A DNA stretch of 5,714 bases from an uncultured delta proteobacterium (GTDB lineage Bacteria; Myxococcota_A; Polyangia; Polyangiales; Ga0077539): contig CAIOSS010000180.1 of the NCBI GenBank assembly GCA_903860995.1, positions 1 to 5,714 of the forward strand, given 5' to 3'. The notes beneath the pieces are model-generated. The model saw only the letters and a list, made by a program, of their open reading frames with translations. It was not told the DNA's origin and did no database searches. A program made the translations under genes and the position numbers. This document shows, piece by piece, positions 1-5,714 of the stretch. Each line of letters starts with the position of its first letter. The first letter of the stretch is position 1.

Positions 1-728
1 GGCTCCGCGGGCATCGCGTAGAAGCGCTCGAGGTCGAGCGGCTCGCCGAAGATCATCGTGACGGGCTCGCCGTCGCCGGTGAAGTTGCCCACCACCTGCT
101 TCGGGAAGTTGTTGATCAGCCCGAGGGTGAACACGGGGATCACCACCGGCCGCGCGCGGTACACGATGCTGCCGGTGCCGATGCTGGCCGGGAGCAGTTC
201 GTAGGGGTCGGGGCCGGTGCCGCGCCGCCCCTCGGGGTGGTAGCCGATGACGTTGCCGGGCCCCTGGAGCAGGGCGTCGACGGCGTCGAGGGTGAACGTG
301 TTGAAGCCCCGCTTGGAAGGGGCGCGCAGCACCGGCGGGTACATCGCCCAGGCCGACATGACCATGTTCACGACGACCCCGGCGGGGCCCTCGTAGAAGA
401 AGTTGGAGCGCACCGGGAAGTAGATGCCGCGGGCCCACGAGCACGCGCGCAGCAGCACCGACGAGATGCAGTAGAAGTCGAAGAAGCTGCGGTGGTTGCA
501 GACGAGGAAGACGCCGCGCTCGGGCCGCAGCGACTGGAGCCGGGCGAGGCCCTGCGAGTGCACGAGGTTGCGCGTGGCGTAGTGGACCCAGGTCTGCCCG
601 ATGGTGTGCTGGAAGAGGTGCGCCGCGCGCTTGAACGCGGGGCGGCGGTTGACCGTGTCGGCGATCTCGAAACAGACCCGTTCAGTGAGGCTGAGGAGCT
701 TGAGCTCCTGCTCTGTCGGACGTCGCAT
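1..728 (-). CDS. PlsC-type lysophospholipid (1-acylglycerol-3-phosphate) acyltransferase, 3' end missing
   Basis: This gene encodes about 242 visible residues of an acyltransferase that would move a fatty acyl chain onto a lysophospholipid or related glycerolipid at the cytoplasmic membrane. Counting from the ATG at 728, the catalytic HX4D box is in NHRSFFD (His79, Asp84). The substrate-binding PEGRR motif is at about 165-169, and a PVVIPVF segment followed by FGEPLDLERF matches the late part of the PlsC fold. The C-terminus runs off the left edge, although most of the domain is present. I chose ATG 728 because a GGTGAG lies 12 bases upstream; an in-frame ATG at 752 would add 8 residues but has no visible Shine-Dalgarno sequence. 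The gene is divergent from the lipoprotein gene. The family is clear from the motifs; the exact acceptor lipid cannot be told. It could equally be annotated simply as a lysophospholipid acyltransferase family protein. Confidence 0.9.
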   Translation of the reverse strand, partial: MRRPTEQELKLLSLTERVCFEIADTVNRRPAFKRAAHLFQHTIGQTWVHYATRNLVHSQGLARLQSLRPERGVFLVCNHRSFFDFYCISSVLLRACSWARGIYFPVRSNFFYEGPAGVVVNMVMSAWAMYPPVLRAPSKRGFNTFTLDAVDALLQGPGNVIGYHPEGRRGTGPDPYELLPASIGTGSIVYRARPVVIPVFTLGLINNFPKQVVGNFTGDGEPVTMIFGEPLDLERFYAMPAE

Positions 729-841
729 GCGCGGCACTTTCTCACCGTGCATACGCCGCTCACAAGGGCGACGGATGGTTCCCCCCCTTCCCTGCGACCC
801 GATCGCCATGGGAGAACGGCGCCACGGTGGAGAACCCAGAA
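729..841. promoter_or_regulatory. divergent intergenic region between acyltransferase and lipoprotein genes
   Basis: This gap of about 110 bp must hold the promoters of both divergent genes. I see no convincing -35/-10 pair or extended palindrome in it. The only pattern is a short direct repeat, CTCAC at 741-745 and 759-763, which could be chance. A G-rich stretch on the minus strand (complement of the C-run at 781-787) resembles a Shine-Dalgarno sequence but has no in-frame start codon at a useful distance. Confidence 0.35.
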
Positions 842-1264
842 ATGATGCGGGCGATTGGGCGTCGGACGATCGGATGTTGGGCCCTCGGCGGGGCGCTAGT
901 GCTGGGCTGCGCGAGCACGGGCACCACCAACGATGCGACCCTGGAGGCGTCGATCAACGACGAGGCGCCGCTGCCCAACGGGTCGATGGAGACCGCGCGC
1001 CCGATGGTGCCGGGCGAGGAGCTCAACGGCGTGCTCGGGTGCGGGCAGGTGGCGTGGTACCGGGTGTCGCTGCCCGACACGCGCCCCATCACGATGCACA
1101 TCCTCGGGCAGGCGCAGGAGAACAGCCTGGGCGCCACCGCGACGCTCAGCGTGCACTCCATCGAGGGCCGGGTGCTCGGCGACCTGCTCATCCCGGTCTT
1201 CGCGCGCTCGCCCAACTGGGACCCGCGGGCCCAGCCCTTCGCGCCGCCCGCCCCCGGGGCCTAA
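842..1264 (+). CDS. small secreted lipoprotein of unknown function, probably frameshifted near its 3' end
   Basis: As the sequence stands this encodes 140 residues. The N-terminus is a lipoprotein signal peptide: two Met, then basic residues (R3, R7, R8), a hydrophobic core WALGGALVLG, and a lipobox ending at Cys23. Ala follows the Cys, which fits outer-membrane sorting in Gram-negatives. After a Ser/Thr-rich linker comes a mixed domain with beta-like stretches such as GQVAWYRVSLPD and ATATLSVHSIEG; I do not recognise the family, though it loosely resembles small beta-sandwich (pre-peptidase-like) domains. I chose ATG 842 because GGTGGAG at 826-832 sits 9 bases upstream; the GTG at 827 lies inside that ribosome site. 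The reading frame stops at 1262-1264, but the next frame (+1) continues with protein-like, GC3-rich codons to a TGA at 1329-1331, so the true product is probably about 162 residues. No function is assigned. Confidence 0.72.
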   Translation: MMRAIGRRTIGCWALGGALVLGCASTGTTNDATLEASINDEAPLPNGSMETARPMVPGEELNGVLGCGQVAWYRVSLPDTRPITMHILGQAQENSLGATATLSVHSIEGRVLGDLLIPVFARSPNWDPRAQPFAPPAPGA

Positions 1265-1331
1265 CCTCGCCAGCGTGCGGCTCGACCCCAACGGATGTCA
1301 GCGCGTCGCGTTCCGGCTCGCGCTGCGCTGA
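1256..1331 (+). pseudogene. displaced C-terminal segment of the lipoprotein (in the +1 frame)
   Basis: Directly after the C5G4 run at 1251-1259, the +1 frame reads PNLASVRLDPNGCQRVAFR and then LALR before a TGA at 1329-1331. Of the 22 codons from 1263 to 1328, about 20 end in G or C, as in the real genes here. The segment carries a GC-x-x-V-A-aromatic pattern like GCGQVAW earlier in the same protein. Removing one base in the run joins it to the upstream frame with no stop. The TGA at 1331 lies 6 bases from the stop of the convergent tetR gene, a natural gene boundary. The break may be a sequencing or assembly error, a real mutation, or less likely programmed frameshifting. Confidence 0.6.
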
Positions 1332-1354
1332 CCCCGATCAGCGGTTGCGCAGCG
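1321..1354. terminator. inverted repeat at the convergent lipoprotein/tetR ends, possible two-way terminator
   Basis: CGCTGCGC at 1321-1328 is perfectly complementary to GCGCAGCG at 1347-1354, giving an 8-bp GC-only stem around an 18-base loop. The loop contains the stop codons of both convergent reading frames (1329-1331 plus, 1338-1340 minus). There is no T-run on either side, so it is not a textbook intrinsic terminator. The large loop and GC-rich background mean chance is possible. Confidence 0.3.
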
Positions 1355-2045
1355 GCCCCGTCGGGCCGACGCCGATGCCGTCGACCACCAGCCGCAGCAG
1401 GATCTCCGGGATGGCGGCCATCGGTCCGAGGTCGTGCCCGGAGAGGGCCCGGTGCAGCAGGTGCTCGACCGCGCCGACGACGGTGGCCGCGGTCACCCGC
1501 GGGTCGAAGGCCTTGAGCAGCCCGTGGAGGTGCGCGGCCTCGGTGAGCGTCACCGCGCGCTGGTCGATCTCTGCCGCGAGGCGGGCGAGGGGGATGTGCG
1601 GTCCGTGGTCGGGCGCGCGGCGCTCCTGGAGGTACAGTCGGGTGACCTCGGGGTGCGCGAGCACCGCGGCGGAGAGCGCGAGCCCGAGGGCCTGGTAGGC
1701 GCCGAGGAGGGCGTCGTAGTCCCGGGCCTCGCGGATGGCCGCATCGCAGGCGTCGAGCGAGGCGTGCACGGCGTCGCGCACCGGCTCGATGAGCGCCTCG
1801 ACCAGCTCGGACTGGTCGCGGAAGTAGGTATAGAAGCTCCCCTTGGCGATGCGGGCGCGGCGCACCACGTCGTCGACTGACACCGCCTCGACGCCCCGGT
1901 CGAGAAACAGCTCCAGCGCCGCCTTCGCGATGGCCTGGGTGCGCGCCTTCCGGTTGGCGTCGCGGGTGCCGCCCGCGGGCCCGGGCCTCGCCTGGGGGGC
2001 GTTGCGCGGGCGCACCGCAGGCGCTCGCTTGCGGGGGCTTGACAT
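1338..2045 (-). CDS. TetR/AcrR-family transcriptional repressor
   Basis: This encodes a 235-residue one-component regulator that would bind DNA as a dimer and release it on binding a small hydrophobic ligand. A basic, Pro/Arg-rich tail of about 33 residues comes first. It is followed by the TetR N-terminal domain at about 37-84, with a first helix ARTQAIAKAALELFLDRG and the diagnostic helix-turn-helix VDDVVRRARIAKGSFYTYF at 57-75. The remaining 150 residues are an all-helical ligand/dimer domain with no recognisable specificity. The start is ATG 2045, with GAGG ten bases upstream; a TTG one codon earlier is less likely. The gene is divergent from the hydroxylase-helD pair across a gap holding a long palindrome, so it most likely represses both itself and that pair. 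Its ligand is unknown; the neighbouring lipid-type enzyme makes a lipid or fatty-acyl signal a reasonable guess only. Confidence 0.93.
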   Translation of the reverse strand: MSSPRKRAPAVRPRNAPQARPGPAGGTRDANRKARTQAIAKAALELFLDRGVEAVSVDDVVRRARIAKGSFYTYFRDQSELVEALIEPVRDAVHASLDACDAAIREARDYDALLGAYQALGLALSAAVLAHPEVTRLYLQERRAPDHGPHIPLARLAAEIDQRAVTLTEAAHLHGLLKAFDPRVTAATVVGAVEHLLHRALSGHDLGPMAAIPEILLRLVVDGIGVGPTGPLRNR

Positions 2046-2067
2046 CAACGATCGACCTCGTTCAAAA
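2039..2067 (+). promoter_or_regulatory. possible sigma-70-like promoter for the hydroxylase-helD operon
   Basis: A perfect -35 hexamer TTGACA lies at 2039-2044, overlapping the tetR start codon on the other strand. A weak -10-like TCAAAA follows at 2062-2067 after a 17-base spacer and matches the consensus at only three positions. The palindrome at 2064-2091 would cover the -10 region and likely start site, which is where a TetR repressor would block transcription. The -35 could be chance. Confidence 0.3.
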
Positions 2068-2091
2068 CCATGACTGGTCAGTCAGTGTTTT
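2064..2091. promoter_or_regulatory. 28-bp interrupted palindrome, probable TetR operator
   Basis: The half-sites are AAAAC-nn-TGACTG and CAGTCA-nn-GTTTT around a central GT, with the symmetry axis between 2077 and 2078. Eleven of fourteen base pairs are symmetric. The core TGACTG-nn-CAGTCA resembles the short symmetric operators typical of TetR proteins. It lies in the gap between tetR and the divergent hydroxylase gene, and its AT-rich outer arms stand out from the surrounding GC-rich DNA. Which protein binds is inferred from position. Confidence 0.72.
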
Positions 2092-2131
2092 CCCCGTCGC
2101 GGCGTCGCGTGGGGCTGAGAGGGAGACGGCG

Positions 2132-2686
2132 ATGATCGGACTGCCATTGGCGCTCTTGTACAGCAACGCGTGGGAGTGGGTGATCCACAAGTACGTCTTG
2201 CACGGTCAGGGGAAGAACCGGGAGAACTTCTGGAGCTTCCACTGGCACGACCACCACAAGCACGCGCGACGCGAGGGGATGAACGACCACCAGTACCAGC
2301 GCTCGGTCTTCGGCTGGCACGGGCAGGGCAAGGAGGCCCTCGGGCTGGTCGTGGCGACGCTGGCGCACCTGCCCCTGGCGCGCCGCTACCCCTGGTTTGC
2401 GGCAGGCTGCGTGTTCAGCCACTGGAACTACTACCGCGTCCACAAGCGCTCGCACCGCGACCCGGCGTGGGCGCGCGAGCACCTGCCGTGGCACTACGAC
2501 CACCACATGGGGCCCAACCAGCACGCCAACTGGTGCGTGACCTGGCCGTGGTTCGACCACGTGATGGGCACCCGCGAGCCCTACCTGGGCACCGAACGCG
2601 AGGCGGCTGACCGCGCGAAGGCCTCGGCAAAGGCTGCGCGCGCACGTGGAGCGGGCCCTGTGGCGGCGGAGGTCGACAGGGAGTAG
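2132..2686 (+). CDS. compact fatty acid hydroxylase / sterol desaturase superfamily protein
   Basis: This encodes 184 residues with the clustered histidines of membrane di-iron oxygenases, which use O2 to hydroxylate or desaturate lipid chains, sterols or carotenoids. Visible clusters are HX4H (His19, His24), HWHDHHKH (37-44), histidines at 97, 104 and 108, HYDHH (121-125), and His131 in QHANW. The closing segment WPWFDHVMGT matches the usual C-terminal signature of the superfamily (a W/F-D-x-x-x-GT form). Hydrophobic stretches lie at about 2-18 and 69-100. The protein is short for a fatty acid hydroxylase and closer in size to CrtZ-type enzymes, so the substrate is open. The last 30 residues are charged and Ala-rich. 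I chose ATG 2132, with GGGAG 6 bases upstream; a longer in-frame reading would run back through the operator. It is followed 13 bases later by the HelD-like gene, so the two are probably co-transcribed. Confidence 0.85.
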   Translation: MIGLPLALLYSNAWEWVIHKYVLHGQGKNRENFWSFHWHDHHKHARREGMNDHQYQRSVFGWHGQGKEALGLVVATLAHLPLARRYPWFAAGCVFSHWNYYRVHKRSHRDPAWAREHLPWHYDHHMGPNQHANWCVTWPWFDHVMGTREPYLGTEREAADRAKASAKAARARGAGPVAAEVDRE

Positions 2687-2699
2687 AACGCCCGACCCC

Positions 2700-5330
2700 A
2701 TGACTGACCCCGCTTCCAAGGCCACCGACCCCGCCGCCGACAAGGAACTCCGAACGATCGTGGCCGAGGAGGAGAAGCTCCTCAAGCGCTGCGTCGAGAA
2801 CCTCGCTGCGGTGCCGGAGGTCTACCAGACCAACTACGACCGCGAGATGGTCGAGCTCCGCGACCTCATCGGCGACGCGCGCAACGAAGACCTCCCCGCG
2901 CTCATGGCGGAGATGGAGCGGCTGCGCGGCGTAGCGACGCGGCGGGCGGAGATCCCCGTCGGCAAGGTCGACCAGAACAACCCGTACTTCGGACACATGC
3001 GCCTCGTCGAGGGCGGCCGCAGCCGCGACGTGCTCATCGGCAACAGCACCTACGTGGACACCGAGCGCGGCGTGCGGATCGTCGACTGGCGCGACGCCCC
3101 GGTCTCGCGGATCTACTACCGCTACCAGGAGGGCGACGAGTACGAGGAGGAGTTCGGCGGCAAGACCCTGGAGGGCACGGTGACCGTCCGTCGCGCGGTG
3201 GTCATCCGCGGCGGCGCGCTCAAGCGCGTGGTCGCCCCGCAGGGAGTCTTCTACCAGAACAAGGAGGGCTGGCAGCGGGCGACGGTGCACGCGGCGAAGC
3301 TCCAGGGGGGACAGCTGAGCGCGGTGCGCCCGCCCACCGAGGACGAGCGCCGAGAGGCGGCCAAGTCCAAGGGGCGGCTGGGCGTCGGCGTCGAGGGGAG
3401 GGAGGACAAGCACCTCCCGGAGATCCCCTCGCTCATCGATCCGCGGCAGTTCGAGCTCATCACCCGGCCGTCGTCGGGCCTCGCGGTGATCCAGGGCGGC
3501 GCCGGGTCGGGCAAGACCACCATCGGCCTGCACCGCATGGCGTACCTCTCGTTCAACAACCCCAAGCGGTTCGCGCCCGAGAACATGATGGTGGTGGTGT
3601 TCAACCGCGCGCTCGCCCGCTACATCGTGCGGGTGCTGCCGGGGCTCGGGGTGGAGGGCGTGCACGTCACGACCTACCTGGAGTGGGTGCACAAGCAGCG
3701 CCGCAAGCACCTCTCCCGGGTGCCCGCGGAGACGCGCGATGACACGCCGGCGGTGGTGTCGCGGGTGAAGAAGCACCCGATGATGCTGAAGCTCATCGAC
3801 GAGCGCATCGCCGATGAGGAGCAGAAGGCGAAGGTCGCGCTGCTGGAGACGGCGAAGCGCAACAGCGTCGAAGAGCGGGTGGCGAAGGCGTGGAAGGCGC
3901 TCGACGGCAACGCGCTCTCGCGGCGCCTCACGGCCCTCGGGCAGTGGGCCCGCGGCGAGCGCGACCTCGGAGGCAGCAGCGGCGCCGACCTGGGCGTGCG
4001 GCTTCAGATGGACCTCCAGAAGGCCATGGACCCGTGGATGCGCCGTGCGCGCGACGTGGTGTGGGACTGGGCGGAGCTCATCACGGACTACAAGGCCCTG
4101 CGCGGCGCGGCCGACCGCTGGGCCCCCGGGGTGTTCACCGACGGCGACCTCTCGACGGCGGTGCGCTGGAGCACCGAGCGCTGCACCCGCTGGGTGGTGG
4201 CAGACACCGTGAGCGAGGACGACGAGGAGCGCGAGCGCGGCGCCGAGCGCGGCGACCGGCGTAGCAAGCGCAAGGGCGCCAAGGACCGCGCCGAGCGCAC
4301 GGCCCCGAGCGAGCGGGTGGTGGCCAACGAGCGGGCCCGCTTCGGCGACGAGGAGACCGAGCCGGAGGACCTCGGCTGGGAGGCCGCCGGGGACCAGACG
4401 CGCGAGGAGAGCACCGCGCGCGCGTCGCGGCGCGAGGACGACGACGACGATCACCGCGGCGGCGGCGGCGACGTCGGCATGGACCGCGGCGCCGACGGCG
4501 TGCGCGAGGACCAGACCGACGACGCCATCGATGCCGAGGACGAGGCGCTGCTCCTGCGGCTCTACCAGGTGAAGCGCGGCCCGCTGCGCGGCCCGTCGAA
4601 GCAGCCGCTGAAGTTCGAGCACCTCTTCGTCGACGAGGCGCAAGACCTCTCCCCCATGGAGCTCTCGGTGCTCCTCGGGGTGGCCTCGCACGACTGCTCG
4701 GTGACCCTCGCGGGCGACACCGCGCAGCGCCTGATGATGGACAACGGCTTCTCCGACTGGAGCGGCGTCCTCCGCGACCTCGGCCTCTCCGGCGTCGAGG
4801 TCGAGCCCCTGCGCATCGGGTATCGCTCGACCCTGGAGGTGCTCGCCTTCGCGCGCGACATCCTCGGTCACCTCGCCGAGCCGGAGCCCCCGCTGGCGAC
4901 GCGGCACGGCGCCCCAGTGGAGTTCCACGGCTTCAACGAGGTCGGCGCCGCGGTGGCCTTCCTCTCCGAGGCCCTGCGGGAGCTGTCGATGCACGAGCCC
5001 CGGGCCAACGTCGCTGTCATCGCGCGCGACCCCGAGCGCGCGGACGTCTACTACGACGGCCTCTTCAAGGCCGAGGTGCCGCGGCTGGCCCGCGTCGCCG
5101 ACCAGGACTTCTCCTTCCGCCCCGGCGTCGAGGTCACCGACATCCGCCAGGTGAAGGGCCTCGAGTTCGACTACGTGATCCTGGTTGATGTGACGCTGTC
5201 GCAGTACCCCGCCGACGACGAGTCGCGGCACCTGCTGCACATCGGCGCGACGCGCGCGGCGCACCAGCTCTGGGTCGTCTCGACCGGCATCCCCTCGCCG
5301 ATCCTCCCCCGCTACATGATCGAAGACTGA
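2700..5330 (+). CDS. helD: HelD-like superfamily 1 ATPase/helicase (RNA polymerase-recycling type)
   Basis: This encodes 876 residues. HelD proteins of Gram-positive bacteria use UvrD-like motor domains and coiled-coil arms to pry stalled RNA polymerase from nucleic acids. Visible here are a charged helical N-terminal arm (about 14-83), then the HelD-type segment PYFGHMRLVE (95-104) and VDWRDAPVSRIYYRY (128-142). The motor motifs follow in order: Walker A GGAGSGKTT (266-274, Lys272), Walker B DEAQD (645-649), GDTAQ (672-676), the RIGYRS region (705-710), VKGLEFD (818-824) and GATRA with Arg852. Between about 505 and 612 lies a low-complexity insert rich in Asp, Glu, Arg and Gly. At 876 residues it is longer than well-studied HelD proteins of roughly 740-775. 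ATG 2700 is the likely start, though the nearest AGGGAG is 16 bases upstream, so it may be translated by coupling to the hydroxylase gene. It is not E. coli HelD (helicase IV), despite the shared name. A general UvrD-like helicase is the fallback call. Confidence 0.87.
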   Translation: MTDPASKATDPAADKELRTIVAEEEKLLKRCVENLAAVPEVYQTNYDREMVELRDLIGDARNEDLPALMAEMERLRGVATRRAEIPVGKVDQNNPYFGHMRLVEGGRSRDVLIGNSTYVDTERGVRIVDWRDAPVSRIYYRYQEGDEYEEEFGGKTLEGTVTVRRAVVIRGGALKRVVAPQGVFYQNKEGWQRATVHAAKLQGGQLSAVRPPTEDERREAAKSKGRLGVGVEGREDKHLPEIPSLIDPRQFELITRPSSGLAVIQGGAGSGKTTIGLHRMAYLSFNNPKRFAPENMMVVVFNRALARYIVRVLPGLGVEGVHVTTYLEWVHKQRRKHLSRVPAETRDDTPAVVSRVKKHPMMLKLIDERIADEEQKAKVALLETAKRNSVEERVAKAWKALDGNALSRRLTALGQWARGERDLGGSSGADLGVRLQMDLQKAMDPWMRRARDVVWDWAELITDYKALRGAADRWAPGVFTDGDLSTAVRWSTERCTRWVVADTVSEDDEERERGAERGDRRSKRKGAKDRAERTAPSERVVANERARFGDEETEPEDLGWEAAGDQTREESTARASRREDDDDDHRGGGGDVGMDRGADGVREDQTDDAIDAEDEALLLRLYQVKRGPLRGPSKQPLKFEHLFVDEAQDLSPMELSVLLGVASHDCSVTLAGDTAQRLMMDNGFSDWSGVLRDLGLSGVEVEPLRIGYRSTLEVLAFARDILGHLAEPEPPLATRHGAPVEFHGFNEVGAAVAFLSEALRELSMHEPRANVAVIARDPERADVYYDGLFKAEVPRLARVADQDFSFRPGVEVTDIRQVKGLEFDYVILVDVTLSQYPADDESRHLLHIGATRAAHQLWVVSTGIPSPILPRYMIED

Positions 5331-5332
5331 GC

Positions 5333-5349
5333 TCCCCGTTTTACGGGGA
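5333..5349. terminator. short GC-rich hairpin between convergent helD and lipB
   Basis: TCCCCGT at 5333-5339 pairs with ACGGGGA at 5343-5349 around a TTT loop, giving a 7-bp stem. It fills the 10-bp gap between the two convergent stop codons and overlaps the last codons of lipB (stop at 5341-5343). It could end transcripts from both sides. No T-run follows on either strand, so intrinsic termination would be weak. Confidence 0.5.
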
Positions 5350-5714
5350 CTGGTATGTCATCGCCCCGGCGGTGGCGCCGAAGACCGTCTCGAAGTGCTC
5401 GACCGCCCGGCGCGCGAGCGCCTCGACGGACGGCACCGGCGTCACGCCGAGGCTCGCCAGCGAGGTCACCGGGTGCTGGGCGATGCCGCACGGCACGATG
5501 AGCCCGAAGTCCTCGAGGGCCGTCGAGGCGTTGAGGGCGAAGCCGTGCATGGTGATCCAGCGGGAGATCTTCACGCCGATGGCGCCCACCTTGGCGGGCG
5601 CGCGGTTGTGCTCCTGGCCGGGCCACTGGTGCGGCGAGTCGAGGTCGATCCAGGCGCCGATGAGGTCGTCGCGCGGGCCTACCCCGAGGCCGTGGTCGGC
5701 GCAGAGCAGGGACA
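5341..5714 (-). CDS. lipB: octanoyltransferase LipB, C-terminal part (5' end off the window)
   Basis: LipB moves octanoyl from acyl carrier protein onto lipoyl-domain lysines of the E2 and H proteins, the first step in making the lipoyl cofactor. The visible 123 C-terminal residues carry both catalytic positions: the Lys of AKVGAIGVK (codon 5590-5592) and the Cys of IVPCGIA (codon 5488-5490). They also carry the conserved stretch SRWITMHGFALN, and VTSL after the Cys. Between GAWIDL and AKVGAIG lies an extra PHQWPGQEHNRAP-type segment of about 15 residues, where many LipB proteins pass almost directly from the W-V strand to the catalytic Lys. The N-terminal half lies beyond the right edge. The gene converges on the HelD-like gene with a 10-bp gap, so the two are not co-transcribed. 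The family assignment is firm. Confidence 0.95.
   Translation of the reverse strand, partial: SLLCADHGLGVGPRDDLIGAWIDLDSPHQWPGQEHNRAPAKVGAIGVKISRWITMHGFALNASTALEDFGLIVPCGIAQHPVTSLASLGVTPVPSVEALARRAVEHFETVFGATAGAMTYQSP

Noticed and set aside
741..763. Direct repeat CTCAC-n13-CTCAC upstream of the acyltransferase
   Set aside because: Five-base repeats are expected by chance, and no symmetric or promoter-like context supports a binding site.
237..845. Plus-strand open frame opposite the acyltransferase
   Set aside because: It is a shadow: the minus strand carries HX4D and PEGRR motifs and runs unbroken to the window edge.
1434..1880. Plus-strand open frame opposite tetR
   Set aside because: The minus strand has a clear TetR domain; this frame shows only composition-driven Gly, Arg, Val and Glu with no recognisable domain.
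2039..2131. Longer N-terminus for the hydroxylase starting near 2039
   Set aside because: It would translate through the palindrome and overlap the tetR start. ATG 2132 has a good Shine-Dalgarno sequence and begins at the first hydrophobic segment.
4425..4490. GC-rich simple-repeat stretch considered as a tandem repeat or structured element
   Set aside because: The units are irregular and explained by Asp and Gly codons of the charged insert in the HelD-like protein; there is no precise repeat period.
2415..5264. A very long (949-codon) open frame on the minus strand opposite the HelD-like gene
   Set aside because: It is the antisense of a GC3-rich gene. Its product is a monotonous mix of His, Arg, Leu, Val and Ala with no motif, while the plus strand carries all helicase motifs in order.

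Overview
This is a GC-rich stretch of bacterial chromosome. Third codon positions are almost all G or C in every gene, and the genes read like a Gram-negative soil or aquatic bacterium, most plausibly a myxobacterium or relative (Myxococcota). That placement is inference from composition and protein style only; there is no rRNA or other marker. I see no tRNA, rRNA, CRISPR array, insertion sequence or attachment site.

Layout from left to right: (1) a minus-strand glycerolipid (PlsC-type) acyltransferase, cut by the left edge; (2) divergent from it, a small plus-strand lipoprotein gene that looks frameshifted near 1250-1260; (3) convergent with that, a minus-strand TetR-family repressor; (4) an 86-bp divergent gap with a 28-bp interrupted palindrome, very probably the TetR operator; (5) a plus-strand compact histidine-rich enzyme of the fatty acid hydroxylase / sterol desaturase superfamily; (6) 13 bp later, a large HelD-like superfamily 1 ATPase (RNA polymerase-recycling type) with a long charged insert; (7) convergent with it, the C-terminal part of lipB (octanoyltransferase), cut by the right edge. 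A short hairpin lies at each of the two convergent gene ends.

Functionally, the acyltransferase, the hydroxylase-family enzyme and LipB are all lipid or fatty-acyl enzymes, but they are on different transcripts and nothing shows they form one pathway. The unit most worth attention is the TetR gene, its palindrome and the hydroxylase-helD pair: the operator position suggests the repressor controls both itself and a two-gene operon that joins a membrane lipid-modifying enzyme to an RNA polymerase-associated motor. The direct sequence evidence is the palindrome and the tight spacing; the regulatory logic is inferred. I do not see a clear new defence or mobile system here.
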